DNA of 46,409 bases from Acidobacteriota bacterium (lineage in GTDB: Bacteria > Actinomycetota > AC-67), in contig JACQXY010000006.1 in NCBI GenBank assembly GCA_016208485.1, forward strand, positions 1-46,409, in the 5' to 3' direction. The translations under genes were made by a program, and so were the position numbers. Each line of letters begins with the position of its first letter. Position 1 is the first letter of the stretch. The notes below the pieces were generated by a model. The model did no database searches, was not told the origin of the DNA, and was given only the letters and a program-made list of their open reading frames with translations. Below, in pieces: positions 33,501 to 42,531 of this stretch.

Positions 33501-34481
33501 ATGCACACCGTTCGCGAGGAGACCGAGCGCATCGAGCGGGAGATCCTCTCGCCGCACGCTCAGCTCGCCTCCGAGTCCAAGGGACGCGAGCGTCCGGAGG
33601 AGCCCGATCCCCTCCGCACCTGCTTCCAGCGCGACCGCGATCGGATCGTGCACTCGAAGTCCTTCCGGCGCCTGAAGCACAAGACGCAGGTCTTCATCCC
33701 CCCGATCGGGGACCACTTTCGGGTCCGGCTCACCCACGCCCTCGAGGTCTCCCAGATCGCCCGCACCATCGCGCGCGCGCTGCGCCTGAACGAGGACCTG
33801 ACCGAGGCGATCGCGCTCGGCCACGACCTCGGTCACACGCCGTTCGGGCACCTCGGCGAGGAGGTGCTCTCCGAGGCGCTCGGCCGTCCTTTCCGCCACT
33901 GCGAGCAGAGCCTGCGCGTGGTCGAGGTCCTGGAGGCCGACGGGCACGGCCTGAACCTCACCTGGGAGGTGCGCGACGGCATCGTCAACCACTCGTGGGG
34001 ACAGCCGGCTCCGGCCACTCTGGAGGGCCGGGTGATCCGCTTCGCCGACCGGATCGCCTACGTCAACCACGATCTCGACGACGCGGTGCGCGCCGGCCTC
34101 ATCGCCTGGTCCGACGTTCCCGAGCCGGTCGCGTCGGTTCTGGGCCGCACGCACGCGGAGCGCATCAGCACGCTCGTCACGGCGGTCGTCGAGGCATCCT
34201 CCGGCCGGCCGGAGGTGGCGATGTCGGCGGCGGTCCTGGAGCAGATGCACGCGCTGCGACGGTTCCTCTTCGAGAGCGTGTACCTCGCGCCGGAGACCCT
34301 TCCCGACCGGGAGCGCGCTGCGCGCGTCCTGAGGGACCTGTTCGACCGCTACGCGGCTCATCCCGACGCTCTCCCCGGGGAGTTCCGGGCGGTGCCCGGC
34401 GACGTGCCGGCGCGCGTGGTCGACTACATCGCCGGCATGACCGACGAGTTCGCGCTCCGCGCGCACGCCGAGGTCTCGTGA
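33501..34481 (+). CDS. dgt: Deoxyguanosinetriphosphate triphosphohydrolase-like protein
   Basis: HD-domain dNTPase that removes triphosphate from deoxynucleotides. The 326 residues contain the family start LASESKGRERPEEPDPLRTCFQRDRDRIVHSKSFRRLKHKTQVF, RLTHALEVSQIARTIAR, the HD pair ALGHDLGHTPFGHLGE, and FADRIAYVNHDLDDAVRAG with further metal ligands. This short form is the common actinobacterial type 2 family. ATG 33501 has GGGAGGGG directly upstream. The stop overlaps dnaG by four bases, as in many actinobacteria where dgt precedes dnaG. Confidence 0.93.
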   Translation: MHTVREETERIEREILSPHAQLASESKGRERPEEPDPLRTCFQRDRDRIVHSKSFRRLKHKTQVFIPPIGDHFRVRLTHALEVSQIARTIARALRLNEDLTEAIALGHDLGHTPFGHLGEEVLSEALGRPFRHCEQSLRVVEVLEADGHGLNLTWEVRDGIVNHSWGQPAPATLEGRVIRFADRIAYVNHDLDDAVRAGLIAWSDVPEPVASVLGRTHAERISTLVTAVVEASSGRPEVAMSAAVLEQMHALRRFLFESVYLAPETLPDRERAARVLRDLFDRYAAHPDALPGEFRAVPGDVPARVVDYIAGMTDEFALRAHAEVS

Positions 34482-36315
34482 CCGGGCGCATTCGCGACGA
34501 GGACCTCGAGGAGGTCCGTCTCAAGTCGGCCCTCCAGGAGGTCGCGGCCGACTACATGCAGGTGCGAAAGGCCGGACGCCTCTTCAAGGCTCGCTGCCCA
34601 TTCCACACCGAGAAGACACCCTCGTTCTCGATCGACCCGGCGAAGGGCCTCTACATGTGCTTCGGGTGCCAGAAGGGCGGGGACGTCTTCACGCTCGTGA
34701 TGGAGCTGGAGCAGCTCTCCTTCGCCGAGGCGATCGAGCTGCTCGCGCGTCGCTCCGGCGTCACGCTCCGCTACGAGCAGATGAGCGCGGCCGACCGGCG
34801 CGCGGCCACCCGGCGCGAGCGTCTGATCGAGGCTCACCGCGCCGCCGCGCGCTTCTACCACGAGGCCCTGATGGGCCCGGGAGGTGCGGAGGCGCGCGAC
34901 TACCTGAAGGGGCGCGGATTCACCCGTGAGTCGGTCGAGCGCTTCCAGGTCGGGCTCTCCCCGCAGCGGCGGGACGACCTGGCGCGCTTCCTACTCAAGC
35001 GAGGGTTCTCTGAGGACGAGCTGGCCGAGGCCGGCCTCGGGACGCGTACCGAGGAGGGGGTTGTCGTCGATCGCTTCCGAGCGCGAATCATGTTTCCCAT
35101 CCACGACCTCACCGGCAATCCGGTCGCCTTCGGCGCCCGCCGCCTATCCGACAAGGGCGAGGGTCCGAAGTACCTGAACTCGGCCGAGTCGCCGGTCTAC
35201 AAGAAGGGCAGCATCCTGTACGCCCTCGACCGGGCGAAGGGAGAGGTCGTGAAGACGGGATCCGCCCTGGTGGTCGAGGGATACACCGATGTCATCGCCC
35301 TGCACCAGGCGGGGGTCGGAGAGGCCGTGGCGACGTGCGGGACGGCCCTCGGCTCGGAACATTTCCGGCTTCTCACTCGTTTCACTCAGCGCATGGTGCT
35401 CGCATTCGACTCCGACGAGGCCGGCCGGGCCGCCGCGGAGCGCGCCTTCGACCACGCCCAGGCGGCGAAGGCCGACGCGCGCGTGCTGGTGCTGCCGCGC
35501 GGCAACGACCCCGCGGAGTTCGTTGCGGAGAGGGGTGGGGAGGAATTCCGGGCTCTCGCCTCCGGCGCCGTTCCGCTGATCGAGTTCCGCCTGCGGCGCG
35601 AGGTCGAGCGCTTCGACGTGGAGCAGCCGGAGAACCGCGCGCGCGCCCTCCAGGCGGCCCTGCCGATCCTCGTGAGCGTGCGGGACGAGGTCGTTCGCAC
35701 CGAGTATGCGCGCCGCCTCTCGGAGTGGGTGCGGGTGGACGCCAACCTCTTGTTCGTCCGGCTCGACCAGGCCGTGCGTTCCGGGTCGGTCGAGCGGCCG
35801 CCGGATCTGAAGCGGCTCGGCGCGCACGCGCGCTGCGAGCGGGAGGCGATCAAGCTCGCGCTGCAGTACCCGGCCGAGGCGGCGGAGCACTCCGCCGAGG
35901 TGGACCCGGAGGACTTCGGCCACCCCGCGTACCGGCGGATCTGGGAACTGGTGAGCGCGGGCGCCGATGCCGCTTCGCTTCGGGCGTCCAACGACCTGGA
36001 CTCGCGAGCGCGCTCCGAGGTGACCGCGCTCACTATGGATCCCCCCGAAGGGGTCGAAGCAGGCACGCCGCTTCCTCTCCGACTCGCCGAGGAAATCTTC
36101 GGGCGCGTGAAGGAGTTCTCCCTCTCGCGGCAAATAGAAGTCTTGAAGGAGCGGCTCCAGCGTCTCAACCCGGAGAAGGATCCCGGCGCGTACGACGCGC
36201 TCTTCAAGGATCTGGTCGCGCTGGAGGGCCGGAAGCGGCGGCTGTTGATGGTCCTGCAAGAGGGGCTCGGGGGCTCAAGCAGCGAAGCGATAGCCCCCGG
36301 TCGAGGAGGGACGGG

Positions 36316-36319
<4 letters not shown>
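34478..36319 (+). CDS. dnaG: DNA primase DnaG
   Basis: Makes RNA primers at the replication fork. The 613 residues contain the CHC2 zinc finger with C40, H43, C61 and C64 ([12 protein letters not shown]...MCFGC), the same spacing as in Escherichia coli. The catalytic core has [20 protein letters not shown] and TOPRIM motifs [11 protein letters not shown] and [12 protein letters not shown]. The C-terminal helical domain (about 430-600) binds DnaB. GTG 34478 overlaps dgt (GTGA). The last codons encode part of a hairpin (36269-36298) in front of rpoD. Confidence 0.96.
36269..36309 (+). promoter_or_regulatory. Hairpin and ribosome site between dnaG and rpoD
   Basis: GGGGGCT (36269-36275) pairs with AGCCCCC (36292-36298) around a 16-base loop that can form an inner GC-AGCGAA-GC hairpin. 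It lies within the dnaG 3' end. AGGAGG (36304-36309) follows 5 bases later. GGGCTCAAGC is shared with the MFS leader. Confidence 0.5.
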
Positions 36320-37566
<1,247 letters not shown>

Positions 37567-37583
37567 GTCCGCCTCGCTCGGCG

Positions 37584-37796
37584 CTACAGGGAACAGCAGC
37601 GCAGCTCGAGCGCCTCGTCGGCGGGGCGCTCGTCTTCGGCGAACTCGATCACCGTCTCGCGCCCGGAGACGCGAGCCCAGGCCGCTCGCTCGCGCGGCGT
37701 CAGCCTCGGCACCGCCGTCGGACGGATCGCAATCCGGCCGAACGTCATGGGCGTCATGGCTCCAAGCATTGCGGCTCCCCCCGTATTCGCGCTCAT
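37584..37796 (-). CDS. Small hypothetical protein convergent with rpoD
   Basis: 70 residues, no family recognised. The codons are strongly G/C at the third position, especially from VPRLTPRERAAWARVSG to the end, as in real genes here. GGAGGT lies 11 bases before the ATG (start at 37796). The middle is basic, the C-terminus acidic (ETVIEFAEDERPADEALEL), ending RCCSL. The stop is 17 bases past the rpoD stop on the opposite strand. Coding status is supported by codon pattern and ribosome site only. Confidence 0.45.
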   Translation of the reverse strand: MSANTGGAAMLGAMTPMTFGRIAIRPTAVPRLTPRERAAWARVSGRETVIEFAEDERPADEALELRCCSL

Positions 37797-38003
37797 CGCC
37801 CGCTCGACCTCCGTCGACCGACGGACGCTTGCACCTCACCCGAGACACCCAAGGTACGCGACCCCGCGCGCGAGTTCAAGCGTCTTTTCGGGTTTTTCGC
37901 GCGGAATGAAGTGACCCGTGGGTAGGTGACCGGCGGGTAGTCGACTGACCAGCGGGGATCGGCGCGAGCCGCGCCGGAGGGGTTGCTATACTCGCTCGCG
38001 CTT

Positions 38004-38076
38004 TCCGGGGTGGCGCAACTGGCAGCGCGGCGGACTGTTAATCCGTAGGTTGTGGGTTCGAGTCCCACCCCCGGAG
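38004..38076 (+). tRNA. tRNA-Asn (anticodon GTT)
   Basis: Full cloverleaf: acceptor TCCGGGG/CCCCGGA with discriminator G, D arm GCGC, anticodon stem GCGGA/TCCGT with loop CTGTTAA (anticodon 38037-38039), T arm GTGGG-TTCGAGT-CCCAC. CCA is not encoded. TATACT (37987-37992) is a good -10, placing the transcript start about 5 bases before the mature 5' end. Confidence 0.96.
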
Positions 38077-38146
38077 CTGAAGTGGAAAAGGCTGAGACCT
38101 TCCAACCGGAGGGCCCGTGGCTCCTCCTCGGAGGCTTGCGGTCCGT

Positions 38147-38165
38147 GTACCTTTGCAGGTACGCT
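38147..38165 (+). promoter_or_regulatory. Palindromic operator and -10 of phd-relE
   Basis: GTACCT-TTGC-AGGTAC (38147-38162) is a perfect inverted repeat. TACGCT (38160-38165) overlaps its end and lies 9 bases before the phd ATG; TTGCGG (38136-38141) is a possible -35. The layout fits autorepression by the antitoxin. Confidence 0.6.
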
Positions 38166-38174
38166 ACAACCATC

Positions 38175-38459
38175 ATGGCCAAGACCGTTCCCGTTCGTGA
38201 GCTCCGCGCGGAGCTGGCTGGACTCCTCGATCAAGTCACGGATCTGCGTGAGCATGTCATCGTGACTCGGCGTGGCCGTCCGGCAGCGGCGATCGTACCG
38301 ATCGACGAGTACGAGGCGCTCGAGGAGACGGCCGAGATTCTGTCGGACGCGCAGGCGCTCGCCGATATCCGTCGCGGTCGGGCAGACCTCAAGGCGGGTC
38401 GCACCCATACGCTCGATGAGATTCGAGCCGAACATGCGAAGCGGCTCCGACGGTCGTAG
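38175..38459 (+). CDS. Phd/YefM-type antitoxin
   Basis: 94-residue antitoxin: the Phd N-terminal fold KTVPVRELRAELAGLLDQV, the strand VIVTRRGRPAAAIVPIDEYEALEETAEIL, and a charged C-terminus (DIRRGRADLKAGRTHTLDEIRAEHAKRLRRS) that would bind the toxin. It should bind the palindrome just upstream. The toxin gene follows after 3 bases. ATG 38175 is chosen because the protein fold begins there; upstream codons in frame are antisense-free spacer after tRNA-Asn. Confidence 0.9.
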   Translation: MAKTVPVRELRAELAGLLDQVTDLREHVIVTRRGRPAAAIVPIDEYEALEETAEILSDAQALADIRRGRADLKAGRTHTLDEIRAEHAKRLRRS

Positions 38460-38462
38460 CCG

Positions 38463-38726
38463 GTGGCTCGTGTCGTCCTGGCACGATTGGCGCGATCGCA
38501 GTTCCGCGCGCTGACCCCGCGTCTTGCCGAAGCCGTCCTCGACGCCCTGGCCCTGCTCGAGGCTGATGCGGAACTCGGCCATGCTCTCCGCGGCCGGCTC
38601 GAGGGCGTCCTGGCGCTTCGGATTGGCGTCTATCGCATTCTCTACGGACTCCGCGACGGCGGGAAGACGGTTCGAGTGTTGAGCATCCGTCATCGTCAAG
38701 TCGTCTACAAGTCCGATCCGCGCTGA
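38463..38726 (+). CDS. RelE/ParE-type toxin
   Basis: 87-residue toxin of the RelE/ParE superfamily: ARVVLARLARSQFRALTPRLAEAVLDALALLE, then LRGRLEGVLALRIGVYRILYGLRDGGKTVRVLSIRHRQVVYK, where the RIGxYRILY strand and the late R-H pair match RelE mRNA interferases. The GTG start is 3 bases after the antitoxin stop. An IS3 remnant begins about 20 bases after its stop. The gene is complete. Confidence 0.88.
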   Translation: MARVVLARLARSQFRALTPRLAEAVLDALALLEADAELGHALRGRLEGVLALRIGVYRILYGLRDGGKTVRVLSIRHRQVVYKSDPR

Positions 38727-38744
38727 ACGCTGTAGCGGGACCTC

Positions 38745-39008
38745 CATCTGCCGCGCTCCTCGGTGGTGAGCCTCGGTCGCTTGCCCTCATCGATCCGGGC
38801 GCGCCGGACCCACTTGCGGACGATCTCCGGCGTGACCCCGAACTTGTTCGCGATCGACCTGATCACCGCCCGCTGCGACTCGTACGTGCTCTGACGCTCG
38901 AGCACGAGCTTCACGGCCGGCTCCCGCATCTCCATTGGATACCTCGATCTGTCTACCATGGCCCATCCTGTCGAGGGTTGGAGCCTCCAGGAAACCCGGG
39001 GCGGTTCA
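38745..39008 (-). mobile_element. IS3-family remnant: orfA 5' part with terminal repeat
   Basis: A minus-strand ORF (start ATG 38959) encodes an IS3-type OrfA helix-turn-helix: MVDRSRYPMEMREPAVKLVL, SIANKFGVTPEIVRKWVRRA, GKRPRLTTEERGR. Homology stops near 38747 and the frame runs into unrelated sequence to a stop at 38705. Upstream, TGAACCGCCCCGGG (on the minus strand, from 39008) followed by TTTCCTGGAGGCTC matches the outer inverted repeat common in this family. The 3' part of orfA, all of orfB and the other end are missing, so it cannot move by itself. Confidence 0.88.
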
Positions 39009-39038
39009 GGATGCTGGCTCGAGCGACTCTCCGGCGGC

Positions 39039-39794
39039 TCAGTCGGGCGAGGCGCCGGGGAGCGACTCCAGATCGATCTCCCAGCGCGCGGTGAAGGTCG
39101 AGGGGCCGCTCGACACCCGGCTCGCGAAGCGCTCCTTCACCCACAGGTCGAGGCGTGGCGCATACCAGAAGGTCGCCTCCAGCGTTCCGCTCTGGGACCC
39201 GGAGAGGGTCGCCTTCAAGTGGACGACCATCGCGTCGAAGCGACCGGCGGGAACGATGACGCTCTCGGCGCGCTCCACCGTGACCTGCGCGCGCTCGGTG
39301 CGGTTCTCGGTGGTGGAGGTCGTGGCCCAGGAGTCTCCCACGTGCAGGGGGAGGCGGAACCGGAGCGCCGGTGGGTTCTGGTCGTCCTCGGAGGTGGTGC
39401 GGATCCCGAGGCACGTCACGGTCGAGGCTGTGTAGGTGAGGAAGACCCCGTCGGGACGGAACGAGTGGATCTGGCGCTCCGCGCGCGTGCCGATCTCCCA
39501 GTCGAGCACGGTGCTCTCATCCCGGCGCGCGACGGTGAGCGCGACCGGCCCGACAGCCCACGAGCAGGCCGGGAGGCTGCCGATCGTCACCTTCTCCGTC
39601 CCGGTTCCCCGGTAGAGGTATCGCCCGGGTGCGGGACCGCCGGTCGCGCGGGCCGCCGGCGACGGCTCCGAGCTGCCGAACCTCCCTCCGCGGGAGAAGG
39701 AGATCGGCCCCCGCCGGCTCCACCAGCCGTAGGCGAGGAATCCGCCCGCGACGACGGCGATCCCGGCGACGATGGCGATCAGGCGGCGGCGCAT
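39039..39794 (-). CDS. Membrane-anchored exported protein of unknown function
   Basis: 251 residues with one N-terminal membrane segment (RRRLIAIVAGIAVVAGGFLAYGWW) and a soluble extracytoplasmic domain. The domain has many beta-type strands (GRYLYRGTGTEKVTIG, RLPLHVGDSWATTS, ATFWYAPRLDLWVKERF). The VPAGRFDAMVVHLKA and WYAPRLDLWVKER segments recall DUF3108-like outer-surface proteins, a weak resemblance only. It is separated by 55 bases from the tryptophanase gene upstream on the same strand. Function unknown. Confidence 0.75.
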   Translation of the reverse strand: MRRRLIAIVAGIAVVAGGFLAYGWWSRRGPISFSRGGRFGSSEPSPAARATGGPAPGRYLYRGTGTEKVTIGSLPACSWAVGPVALTVARRDESTVLDWEIGTRAERQIHSFRPDGVFLTYTASTVTCLGIRTTSEDDQNPPALRFRLPLHVGDSWATTSTTENRTERAQVTVERAESVIVPAGRFDAMVVHLKATLSGSQSGTLEATFWYAPRLDLWVKERFASRVSSGPSTFTARWEIDLESLPGASPD

Positions 39795-39849
39795 GCCTCG
39801 ATTGACGCAGGTCGGCGCGCCGCGCGCAAGGGGTAAGGGCGGGAGGGTT

Positions 39850-41232
39850 TCAGAGAGGCTCGAAGCGCGCGGTGAAGTGCCGCAGCTCCGCGGGGGCGTC
39901 CGCGATCCGGTAGCCGCGCAGCTCGCGCGCTCGGTCCGCCACCGCCGCGACGACCTCGGCGACGTAGTCGATGTGGCTCTGCGTGTAGACGCGGCGCGGG
40001 ATCGCGAGGCGCACCAGCTCCATCGCTGCCGGCTCCTCGCCGCCGCCGGGCCGGGGTTTGCCGAACATGACGCTTCCGATCTCGACCGACCGCACGCCCC
40101 CCGCGCGGTACAGCTCGACGGAGAGGGACTGCGCCGGGAACTCGCGTGGCGGGATGTGGGGGAGGAGCCCCTTCGCGTCCAGGTACACGGCGTGCCCGCC
40201 GGGGGGGCGCACGAGCGGCACTCCGGCGCGGTCCACCTTCTCCCAGAGATACTCCACGCTGCGCGCGCGGTATTGGAGGTAGTCCTCGTCGGTGACCTCG
40301 ATCAGGCCTTGGGCGATCGCCTCGAGGTCGTAGCCGGCGAGCCCGCCGTAGGTCGGGAACCCCTCGGTGAGGATCAGGTTGTTGCGGCAGCGGCGCGCCA
40401 GATCGTCATCGTTCATGGCGAGGAACCCGCCGATGTTCGAAAGGCCGTCCTTCTTGGCGCTGAAGGTCGCTCCGTCGGCGAGCCGGAACATCTCGCGGGC
40501 GATGTCGCGCGCCGGCCGGTGCGCCTGACCCGGCTCCCGCCGTTTGATGAACCACGCGTTCTCGGCGAAGCGGCAGGCGTCCAGGAGCAGCGAGATCCCG
40601 TGTCGCTCGCAGGCCGCGTGCACCTCACGGAGGTTCGCGAGCGATACCGGCTGGCCGCCGCCGGAGTTGTTCGTCACCGTGACCATCACGAGCGGGACGC
40701 GGTCGCGCCCGACCCGGGCGATCGTCTCCTCGAGCCGCGCGACGTCGACGTTCCCCTTGAACGGGTGCTCCGAGGCCGGCTCGCGCCCCTCGGCGATCAC
40801 GATGTCGAGCGCTTCGGCCCCGTCGTGCTCGACGTTCGCGCGCGTGGTGTCGAAGTGCGTGTTGTTCGGTACCACGTCCCCCGGCCGGAGCGCCTCGGCG
40901 AAGAGGATGCGCTCGGCCGCGCGGCCCTGGTGGGTCGGGATCACGTGACGGAAGCCGGTCAGCTCGCGCACGACCTCGTCGAAGCGGAAGAAGGAGCGCG
41001 AGCCGGCGTAGGACTCGTCCCCGCGCATCATCCCCGCCCACTGCTCGGCGCTCATCGCGCCGGTGCCCGAGTCGGTGAGCAGGTCGACGATCACGTCCTC
41101 GGCGCGGAGGTTGAACAGGTTGTAGCCGGCGGCGAGGAGCGCGCGCTCGCGCTCCTCCTGCGTGGAGAAGCGGATCGGCTCCACGCTCTTGATCCGGAAG
41201 GGCTCGATGATCGTTCGGAAGCGCAGCGGCAC
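39850..41232 (-). CDS. tnaA: Tryptophanase (tryptophan indole-lyase)
   Basis: PLP enzyme that cleaves tryptophan to indole, pyruvate and ammonia. The 460 residues contain THQGRAAERILF, the PLP-lysine segment FSAKKDGLSNIGGFLAMND and PPGGHAVYLDA. Two places separate tryptophanase from tyrosine phenol-lyase. GVRSVEIGS has Ile where the phenol-lyase has its substrate Arg (MERG), and LRHFTARFE has the tryptophanase His instead of Phe. GTG start with AGGAG nine bases upstream. A small ORF ends 6 bases before it; no TnaC-like leader with a Trp codon is visible. Indole may serve as signal or the enzyme as a catabolic route. Confidence 0.92.
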   Translation of the reverse strand: MPLRFRTIIEPFRIKSVEPIRFSTQEERERALLAAGYNLFNLRAEDVIVDLLTDSGTGAMSAEQWAGMMRGDESYAGSRSFFRFDEVVRELTGFRHVIPTHQGRAAERILFAEALRPGDVVPNNTHFDTTRANVEHDGAEALDIVIAEGREPASEHPFKGNVDVARLEETIARVGRDRVPLVMVTVTNNSGGGQPVSLANLREVHAACERHGISLLLDACRFAENAWFIKRREPGQAHRPARDIAREMFRLADGATFSAKKDGLSNIGGFLAMNDDDLARRCRNNLILTEGFPTYGGLAGYDLEAIAQGLIEVTDEDYLQYRARSVEYLWEKVDRAGVPLVRPPGGHAVYLDAKGLLPHIPPREFPAQSLSVELYRAGGVRSVEIGSVMFGKPRPGGGEEPAAMELVRLAIPRRVYTQSHIDYVAEVVAAVADRARELRGYRIADAPAELRHFTARFEPL

Positions 41233-41238
41233 CGCCGC

Positions 41239-41406
41239 CTACTCCTGTCCGGTCGGCGCGTGGCTCATCGCGGGCCTCATGCCTCGGGCAGCTCGAGGAT
41301 GAGGGTGCTGCCGGGCGATGCGGGGCGACCGGTAGCCGACGAGGTCGATGTGCTCGTGGGCGCCGTCGTCTGCGGGCACCGTGCGTCGCGCGACGATCTC
41401 TGGCAA
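41239..41406 (-). pseudogene. Small decayed ORF upstream of tnaA (DUF3892-like)
   Basis: A 55-codon ORF from TTG 41406 (AAGGAG four bases upstream) starts LPEIVARRTVPADDGAHEHIDLVGYRS, recalling the N-terminus of DUF3892 proteins. It then becomes Pro/His/Arg-rich. In another frame nearby, GSTLILELPEA followed by a stop (41277-41279) resembles a DUF3892 C-terminus. The middle is missing and the frame changed. It could also be a short upstream ORF coupled to tnaA. Confidence 0.3.
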
Positions 41407-41513
41407 GCCGCTCCTTCCCCAGCCGGTTGCGGCCCAAGACTACCGAGCGGGGGAGGCCGCGCGCATATCCGCGCGCTCCCTTTCGCGACCGCCCGGCCGG
41501 CCGCCTCGGCACG

Positions 41514-41819
41514 GTGCCCGTCTCCGTCGAGGAGTGGGAGCGGATGCTCGAGGCGTCCGGCTGCACCGTTGAGGTCGTCGAGGATTGGTCGGGGATCGAG
41601 CGGTATTGGAAGATGCGCCCCGGACACCGGTGGAGCGCGCGGCACCCATCGGACTTCCTCACGGTCGCCGAGAAGCTCCGGGTCTTCCCGAAGGTCGTCG
41701 TGCGCCACGGACCGCGCGCGCTTGCCGATCTCTACCACTTCCGGAGCGCGGTGGACCGGTACCTGCGCGAGGGCGTGCTCGGGTACGCGCTGCTCGCGGC
41801 GCGCAAGCGCGCGGGCTGA
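41514..41819 (+). pseudogene. C-terminal fragment resembling a SAM methyltransferase
   Basis: About 101 codons from GTG 41514: PVSVEEWERMLEASGCTVEVVEDWSGIERYW, then HPSDFLTVAEKLRVFPKVV, ALADLYHFRSAVDRYLREGVLGYALLAARK. The first part resembles the C-terminal strands of class I methyltransferases, but no SAM-binding region is present upstream in any frame, so it is probably a 5'-truncated gene. Codon use is coding-like. A small free-standing protein is the alternative. The sigma-like gene follows after 13 bases. Confidence 0.4.
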
Positions 41820-41832
41820 CTTGGGGTCGCCG

Positions 41833-42228
41833 GTGGAAGGTCGCCCCACGCCCTCCTCGATCGAAGAGACGTTGCGCGCCTACTGGGCTGAGATCGCGCG
41901 GCACCCGTCGCTCCCGCCGGAGGACGAGCGGGACCTGCTCGCGCGGGCTCGCGCCGGGGACGCCTCTGCCCGGCGCGCGGTCGTGCGGTCCCTTCTCGGG
42001 GCGGTTGCGGAGATCGCGCTGGCCTGCCCGGTCCCGGCCTGGGCCGACCCGCTCGTGAAGATGCAGGAGGCGAACCTGGTGCTCATGCGATCCGCCTCCG
42101 GCCACGTCGAGGAGCTTCGCGCGGATCTCGCCTCGGCGATCCCCGAAGCCTTGCGCGGGATCGCGCGGCGCTTCCCCGATGGCCCGGAATCCGGATACCA
42201 ATTCCCGGGCGAGTCGCCCCTGAAGTGA
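41833..42228 (+). CDS. Mini sigma-like protein (regions 1.2 to 2.2 only)
   Basis: 131 residues aligning with the middle of sigma-70. LRAYWAEIARHPSLPPEDERDLLARARAGD matches region 1.2 (compare [29 protein letters not shown] in this window's RpoD). ARRAVVRSLLGAVAEIAL matches 2.1. QEANLVLMRSA (79-89) matches the core-binding helix [11 protein letters not shown] of 2.2. The promoter-melting aromatic segment (2.3), 2.4, and regions 3 and 4 are absent; the tail is unrelated. It may bind core RNA polymerase without directing it to promoters, or be a truncated sigma gene. GTG 41833 has GGGG six bases upstream; TTG 41821 is an alternative. Confidence 0.6.
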   Translation: MEGRPTPSSIEETLRAYWAEIARHPSLPPEDERDLLARARAGDASARRAVVRSLLGAVAEIALACPVPAWADPLVKMQEANLVLMRSASGHVEELRADLASAIPEALRGIARRFPDGPESGYQFPGESPLK

Positions 42229-42261
42229 CGCTGGGCCGCGCCCCGGCGGGCCTCCGCGCGG

Positions 42262-42531
42262 TCAGTTGAGCGCGGCCAGGACGGCCGCTTGGGCGTCCAC
42301 GAGCCCGTGGCCCTTGTCGAAGCTCGATGTCGTCGTGGGATCGTAGGGCGCTCCGAAGGCGAACTGGTAGGCGGCGGACTCGATCAGGCCCTCGACCCGC
42401 GCGGGCGTGAGCCCTGGGTTCGCCTGGAGCAGGAGCGCGACGACGCCCGCCACATGGGGCGCCGCGAGGGCGATGGCGAGGGTGGTCGGGACGGCGACGC
42501 GCGCGAGCCTGGAGCCTCTTTCGATCGGCAT
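42262..42531 (-). pseudogene. Subtilisin-like protease reduced to signal peptide plus C-terminus
   Basis: 89 codons. Residues 1-24 (SRLARVAVPTTLAIALAA) form a signal peptide with GGGAG seven bases before the ATG. Directly after it, PHVAGVVALLLQANPGLTPARVEGLIESAA and KGHGLVDAQAAVLAALN match the segment following the catalytic serine of S8 proteases. The GTSMA part before APHVAG, with the serine, and the whole catalytic domain are missing. The fusion is in frame at LAAPHV, perhaps through short homology. No proteolytic activity is possible. Confidence 0.75.

Noticed and set aside
37986..38747. 253-codon minus-strand ORF across tRNA-Asn and the phd-relE genes
   Set aside because: Its end (GGGTRTHNLRINSPPRCQLRHPG type) is the well-known artefact of reading antisense through a tRNA gene; the rest is antisense to the toxin-antitoxin genes.
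39850..41232. Tyrosine phenol-lyase instead of tryptophanase
   Set aside because: The phenol-lyase Arg (MERG) and Phe (RFFTA) positions are Ile and His here.
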